Position numbers and translations under genes: made by a program
NCBI GenBank assembly: GCA_021810735.1
Contig: JAJZIF010000086.1
Location: forward strand, 1-10,574
Reading direction: 5' to 3'
Length of the DNA: 10,574 nucleotides
DNA from: Acidobacteriota bacterium
Lineage (GTDB): Bacteria > Acidobacteriota > Terriglobia > Terriglobales > Acidobacteriaceae
Notes under the pieces: generated by a model
What the model saw: only the letters and a program-made list of their open reading frames with translations
Database searches by the model: none
Told to the model about the DNA's origin: nothing
In this document: positions 7,801 through 10,574 of the stretch, one piece after another
How the letters are laid out: the number at the start of each line of letters is the position of its first letter
How positions within the stretch are numbered: position 1 is the first letter of the stretch

Positions 7801-8222
7801 ATCTGCGCGCTGACGTCGGCACGGTCTGTCTGCAGCAAAGGGGCCTGATCGGTCACCGTGATGGTCTGCGAAGCAGAGCCGAGACCCAAAGACACATCGA
7901 CGCGGGTAGTCGTGTTGACCGGAACGCTTACGCCGTTCGTGATTTTTTTCTCAAAGCCGGAAGCGGTCACGGTTATTGTATAGGTGCCAGGGAGTAGCAA
8001 GGTAAAGTTATAATTGCCACTCTCATTGGCGTTCGCTGTGGTAACAGTGCCTGTGCCCTGATTTGTAATTGACACCAGAGCATTTGGAATGACCGAACCA
8101 GCTTGATCGGTAACTGTACCGACAAGCGTTGCCGTTACGGCCTGCGCAAGACCACGCGGCACAGCCCCTGCAATTATCAGAACAGTAAACAGCAGCGCAA
8201 GAACAATGGTCTTCGTTTTCAC
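4896..8222 (-). CDS. TonB-dependent receptor with N-terminal carboxypeptidase-regulatory-like domain (Oar-like)
   Basis: An outer-membrane transporter of about 1108 residues, the usual size for the Oar-like receptors abundant in Acidobacteriota. Domains in order: Sec signal peptide (KTKT, then a hydrophobic run ending GLAQA); a carboxypeptidase-regulatory-like beta-sandwich (about residues 28-115, with LVGTVTDQAGSVIPNA and GNYNFTLLLPGTYTITV); a plug region (about 120-290, with DLPVGNGQNFQEL, IEGIDDNERTG, and SNYAPEFGRSAGAVTNVILK); then a long beta-barrel ending in the terminal Phe expected of an outer-membrane beta protein. It takes up bulky ligands, here probably carbohydrate, powered by TonB-ExbBD encoded elsewhere. 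The frame also opens at a TTG at 8237, but the GTG at 8222 is preferred: GGGGGG at 8230-8235 lies 7 nt before it, while the TTG has no ribosome binding site. A near-consensus promoter lies upstream. Confidence 0.93.
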   Translation of the reverse strand: MKTKTIVLALLFTVLIIAGAVPRGLAQAVTATLVGTVTDQAGSVIPNALVSITNQGTGTVTTANANESGNYNFTLLLPGTYTITVTASGFEKKITNGVSVPVNTTTRVDVSLGLGSASQTITVTDQAPLLQTDRADVSAQIDSEQIVDLPVGNGQNFQELESLVPGVSAPIYDHSSFFDPQNSQSFDVNGQSELSNNLQIEGIDDNERTGLLQVYIPAAAAIQTVNVETSNYAPEFGRSAGAVTNVILKSGTNAFHGSAYEFNQISALEARNYFNNTAPRPRQTYNYYGAALGGPIVKDHTFFFGDFMRNTNYTSAYTLLTVPTADFDAGNLSASPTPIYDPQTGNPDGTGRQQFPGNIIPPTRISPIATKVLALVPLPNVPGAGVTNNYQANPVFDQSVTQFDVKLDQTLRAVDHLAYRYSWEKNTTYQQPIFGNSAGGPAAGGFEGTGTNNVFNTALEYTHVFSPKLFVEARGGIDHYRNNALPAGNGLDTATQLGIPGVNVSPFTSGAPTISINSYSSPLIGYSSSMPWERGETNIDLVNDWTKLLGNHSIKFGVEVRRVRDDLTQGQTYGPRGVFTYADGQTALNTPGGKTSYGNDFASFLLDLPNSVGRDVNVGDASWRQTLYFVYLQDTWQATSRLTATYGLRWEFYPPANPRESGGFSQYNPVTNSLEVAGYGNIPKDLGMNVNAKDFEPRIGLAFRATPRMVVRAGFGISHTPFQDNNYAFNYPVRQNIAYSSLSSYTPAVQSNNVTIENMAAGFPPESKPVIPADGIIPNAAKSSAWTTVNTGYRDPYVMSYNLTVERDLGQKWTADVAYVGNQGREIPGNYNMNAGFVAGAGAAGQPEYATFGRTAGTELLPRQTSSNYNSLQARLEHRLSKRLISTSAYAWQKAMGYNSSRGGLGGYSFYIDFQRNYARTTWDRSQTFVQSFVYTLPLGKGERLANSGIPATLLGGWQASGLLSADTGTPMLFTASGAQLNAPSNTQVPNEIKPFRKLHGIGTKHPWFDTSAFVQPTTTALGNMGQNVYSGPALVTFDASLQRTFDIHGDINLNFRVQAFNALNHPVFANPTTSLTSASFGQVTSTLGGADSSAGSRALQIAATLHF

Positions 8223-8229
8223 TGAACAG

Positions 8230-8235
8230 CCCCCC
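8230..8235 (-). promoter_or_regulatory. G-rich ribosome binding site deciding the receptor start
   Basis: GGGGGG on the minus strand lies 7 nt before the GTG at 8222. It overlaps the codons just after the alternative TTG at 8237, which argues against that start. Confidence 0.55.
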
Positions 8236-8277
8236 AAATGTTTATGGCCATAACTTTGCCTACAGACCTGACCCTGG

Positions 8278-8306
8278 TTCGATCAGTCGGCAGGCCCTTT
8301 ATCGAA
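8278..8306 (-). repeat. Inverted repeat in the receptor leader
   Basis: TTCGAT (8278-8283) and ATCGAA (8301-8306) form 6-bp inverted arms around 17 bp, just downstream of the expected transcription start. They could be an operator for the neighbouring ROK protein or a leader hairpin. Arms this short also arise by chance. Confidence 0.25.
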
Positions 8307-8315
8307 GCGACATCA

Positions 8316-8345
8316 TATATAGTTTGCAGACGGTACAAATGTCAA
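8316..8345 (-). promoter_or_regulatory. Near-consensus sigma70 promoter for the TonB-dependent receptor
   Basis: On the minus strand a perfect -35 TTGACA (8340-8345) is followed by an 18-bp spacer and a TATATA -10 (8316-8321), the best promoter match in the window. Expected initiation is near 8309, giving a leader of about 87 nt before the GTG at 8222. A strong core promoter next to a ROK repressor gene fits a promoter kept off by repression and opened by an inducer. Confidence 0.7.
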
Positions 8346-8461
8346 CAATATTTTTTTTACCCCCATTCGGCGGCAATTTTTACGGAAATTGTCATGGCGG
8401 TCGCAGGCCGGCGACGGGAACTTCCAGGGACAAACGCGAAAATTGGGTCTCGAAGAAGACT

Positions 8462-9631
8462 CTACGCTGGGTCCTCGTTCATCACCAGCGCCACAGCGCT
8501 GCGCAGGCGCGCTGTGTTTCCTTCCAACGAGGGTCGAACTTTCGGCGTGTGCGCCATCGGGTTCTGCTTCATCTCCGCCTGCACGGAGGGGTTGAATAGG
8601 TACCATGCCATTGTCACCTCGCCCACGACTACGATCTCGCTCGGAGCGAGCGCGGATGTGATCATGTTCAGGCCCCTGCCCAGAGCGTGCGCCATCCTTT
8701 CAATGGCTGCGAGGGCGCTAGGATCGCCGTCCTGCGCCATTTTGATTAGGGCATCGAAGGTCTTTGGTGGCTCGCTGCCGCTGATCTCTTGAAAGTAGCG
8801 AAGCCCTGCGCGGTTGGAGGCCGTCGTCTCCCAACAACCGTGGCTGCCGCAGCCGCATCTGAGGCCGTTGGGCTCAACTTGTACGTGGCCGAACTCGCCA
8901 GCCATGCCGTCCTCGCCACGGAGCAGATGACCGTTGGCGAAGATGCCCGTGCCGATACCCTCTGACACGTTGACCACCACCAGATCGTGCGCGCCATCGC
9001 TCTCTCCAAACCATACTTCCGACAGAGCGCAGGCGTTGGCTACATTGTCCATCTCGACGCGAAGGCCGGTTGCGCGCTGCATGCGCGACTTCAAACTGAG
9101 CGTGGACCAGTTCAGATTCGGCGCGAAAACCGGCTTCTGAAGGCTGCGATCCATGCGTCCCGGAAGACTGATGCCGATGCCGTCGAAGGACTTGTCGGAA
9201 TTCGCTGCCATCAGCTTTTTGACAGCTGATGTAATGGCATGGATGGCCTTTGCGGAGTTCTCCTGCAGCGGGACAAGATTTTGGGCGAGGATGCGGCCGC
9301 CTATATCCGTTACGGCCACTGTGGTGCGCAGGGGATGGACATCCACCGCGATCACGGCGCGTTGATTGTTGAGTTGCAGAAGGATTGGCCGACGTCCACG
9401 GGGTAGTTTAGCTGTGGCGCCCTCCACGATCCAGTGCTCCTTGATGAGATCCTCGACTATCAGGGAGACCGTGCTCCGCTGCAGGCCGGAGATCCGAGCA
9501 ATGTCCGCGCGAGACAGCGGCTGGTGGATGCGAATGAGGTTGAAGACGAGGTTGCGATTGATCTGCCGCGGCGTCGTGTTGGACGCGCTTTGGCGGCGAG
9601 TGAAGTTGAATCGCTGGGGTGATTGTGTCAT
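8462..9631 (-). CDS. ROK-family transcriptional regulator
   Basis: A 389-residue ROK protein (NagC/Mlc/XylR-like). The N-terminal winged helix-turn-helix spans about residues 22-75 (QINRNLVFNLIR, then LSRADIARISGLQRSTVS). The sugar-kinase-fold part follows from about 93, with GIGISLPG (151-158) and the ROK signature SEGIGTGIFANG through GMAGEFGHV (223-250). The structural zinc site is CGCGSHGC (259-266: C259, C261, C266) with H249. D195 in EMDNVANA is at the catalytic-Asp position. The first phosphate loop (AVDVHPLRTT, 95-104) lacks the DxGGT form of active kinases, so it is probably a sugar-sensing regulator, not a kinase. Start choice is the least certain point: 9631 is the ATG that best fits family N-termini, but it has only a weak GAAG upstream, and an AAGGAG lies further up at 9660-9665. 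The frame opens back to 9820. It is immediately upstream of the receptor and is the obvious candidate repressor of it. Confidence 0.88.
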   Translation of the reverse strand: MTQSPQRFNFTRRQSASNTTPRQINRNLVFNLIRIHQPLSRADIARISGLQRSTVSLIVEDLIKEHWIVEGATAKLPRGRRPILLQLNNQRAVIAVDVHPLRTTVAVTDIGGRILAQNLVPLQENSAKAIHAITSAVKKLMAANSDKSFDGIGISLPGRMDRSLQKPVFAPNLNWSTLSLKSRMQRATGLRVEMDNVANACALSEVWFGESDGAHDLVVVNVSEGIGTGIFANGHLLRGEDGMAGEFGHVQVEPNGLRCGCGSHGCWETTASNRAGLRYFQEISGSEPPKTFDALIKMAQDGDPSALAAIERMAHALGRGLNMITSALAPSEIVVVGEVTMAWYLFNPSVQAEMKQNPMAHTPKVRPSLEGNTARLRSAVALVMNEDPA

Positions 9632-9868
9632 TCCGGGAGTCTTCAAATTCGTCAGAACGCTCCTTGAGTCCGTGGAAGCAATACATTGATCCGTCGATCC
9701 AGTCGCATTGTGCGATTCCAATCCAAAGCCAGGAATCTGCGGGAGGCATCGAACGTAACACCAGCGAGCCAATAAAAGCTGCCCTCTCTCCGAGCAATAG
9801 CTTCCTTGATTCTGGAACAAACAATCTTTATATCATCAAGGTTCGATCTACTTTGTAGCATGTTTGAA
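9632..9868 (-). promoter_or_regulatory. Upstream region of the ROK gene, next to the IS110 relic
   Basis: This 237-bp region should hold the ROK gene promoter. A minus-strand TATAAA-like word sits in GATATAAAG (about 9828-9836) but no good -35 partner was found. GGTTCGATC at 9840-9848 is also present in the receptor leader (8276-8284), so the ROK protein might bind both; this is speculation. CTAC ttt GTAG (9848-9858) forms a small inverted repeat. Open frames here in other phases show no recognisable protein. Confidence 0.3.
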
Positions 9869-10492
9869 CTATATATTTGCATCCACGAACTTTTCATCCG
9901 CGATCAGCGCGGTCGCCGTAACTGGTCCGATGCCAGGGATGGCAACCAGCCGCCGACAGGCGTCGTTCTCCTGTGCCGTCTTCTCGATCACCGCATCGGC
10001 CTCCTCGATCCGCAGGGCCATCTGATCGAGTTCCAGCTTCAGTTGGGCCAGCAGTAGTCGCAATGCGCCGGATAAGGCAGAATCGGCATCTTCCAGGATT
10101 CCCGGCAAAGCTCGGTCCACATGCCGCCGTCCCTGGCGCAGAGTGATGTCACGCTCCAGCAGCAAGCCGCGAATCCGGTTAACGACCGCCGTGCGGCGCA
10201 TCACCCAGCGCTCGCGCACTCGATGCAGAGACTGCATGTCCAACTGGTCGTCGGTCTTGATCGGCACAAACCGCATCGATGGCCGCGCGACGGCTTCCGC
10301 ATTGATATAGTCGCTCTTGTTCGTCTTCACGTATGGCTTTACATATTGAGCTGGCATCAGCCCTACATCATGGCCTTGTTCGCGCAATACGCGTCCGAGA
10401 AAATGTGCTTCCCCACAAGCTTCCATGCCAATCAAATCGACTTTCAGGCTCGCTGTGAAGTGCATGATTTCGCTACTCTGAATTGGCCCCAC
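9869..10492 (-). pseudogene. IS110-family transposase, truncated and mutated
   Basis: A 207-codon remnant of a DEDD (RuvC-like) IS110 transposase, normally about 310-400 residues. Recognisable stretches are LIGMEACGEAH (second catalytic acid E24), PAQYVKPYVKTNKSD (third acid D61), RFVPIKTDDQLDMQSLHRVR, a long helical middle, and IPGIGPVTATAL (185-196). Three defects are visible. The fourth catalytic Asp (normally KxDxxDA) is Asn64 (AAT for GAT). About four residues seem missing just after it (AEAVARPSMR, where relatives have AEAIAEAV). Homology stops after ATALIA at about 9902, so the C-terminal domain with the nucleophilic Ser is absent. The GTG at 10492 is only nominal: the frame is open to the window edge, but the upstream residues do not resemble an IS110 N-terminus. 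It borders the ROK promoter region. Confidence 0.85.
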
Positions 10493-10574
10493 CTGAAGGC
10501 GGAGCCCGTTATCTTGTTTCGAGGGTTTGGACCCGGAAACGAGGACGGCTTGGCCACAAGGAGGAGCGAGGTGG

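Noticed and set aside
8355..8410. Possible terminator between the ROK gene and the receptor (CAATTT/AAATTG stem)
   Set aside because: The stem is only 6 bp and AT-rich, with no U-tract directly after it, so it cannot be called a rho-independent terminator.
8238..8792. Plus-strand open frame of 184 codons across the receptor promoter
   Set aside because: It is antisense to the ROK 3' end and covers the promoter region. It has no recognisable domain or ribosome binding site.
9652..9897. 81-codon minus-strand frame upstream of the ROK gene
   Set aside because: It begins at the IS110 junction, is not recognised, and lies in the region expected to hold the ROK promoter. No convincing ribosome binding site was found.
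1..10574. CRISPR array, tRNA, rRNA or riboswitch
   Set aside because: No regularly spaced repeats and no cloverleaf or rRNA-like sequence were found in the gaps. The gaps are short and explained as regulatory or IS flank.

Overview
The window looks like a chromosomal carbohydrate-uptake and sugar-processing island from an Acidobacteriota soil bacterium (Acidobacteriaceae or Solibacter-like). The evidence is a very large Oar-like TonB-dependent receptor with an N-terminal carboxypeptidase-regulatory-like domain, a ROK repressor of the type seen in that phylum, several small-molecule enzymes carrying Tat-type leaders, and relics of IS66 and IS110 elements. This assignment is inference from gene style; no ribosomal marker is present. 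Every gene supported here lies on the minus strand, so transcription runs from high to low coordinates.

Layout from right to left in coordinates, which is the direction of transcription: (1) 9869-10574, a broken IS110-family transposase lacking its C-terminal domain and carrying a changed catalytic residue. (2) 8462-9631, a ROK-family transcriptional regulator. (3) 8223-8461, an intergenic region with a near-consensus sigma70 promoter. (4) 4896-8222, the TonB-dependent receptor. (5) 4393-4809, a small cupin with a Tat-like leader. (6) 2803-4122, a Gfo/Idh/MocA oxidoreductase with a Tat leader. (7) 1905-2789, a sugar phosphate isomerase/epimerase-like TIM barrel with a Tat leader, 13 nt after gene 6 and probably translationally coupled to it. 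(8) 739-1770, a second, divergent TIM-barrel isomerase/epimerase with a Tat leader. (9) 1-610, the tnpA-side end of an IS66-family element, with tnpA broken by a nonsense codon and a frameshift, and the start of tnpB running off the left edge.

The likely joint function is inference: the receptor brings a plant- or microbe-derived glycoside or oligosaccharide across the outer membrane. Periplasmic, Tat-exported NAD(P)-fold oxidoreductase, TIM-barrel and cupin proteins then oxidise, isomerise or cleave it, and the ROK protein senses a product and represses the receptor promoter. Gfo/Idh/MocA plus AP-endonuclease-2-type TIM-barrel pairs are known from keto-sugar, inositol and keto-glycoside pathways, but the sequence does not fix the substrate. 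The two IS relics bracket the cassette, which fits a gained or rearranged accessory block. No CRISPR array, tRNA or rRNA was seen. No wholly new class of system is evident; the least ordinary aspect is the complete set of Tat-exported sugar-modifying enzymes behind one receptor.
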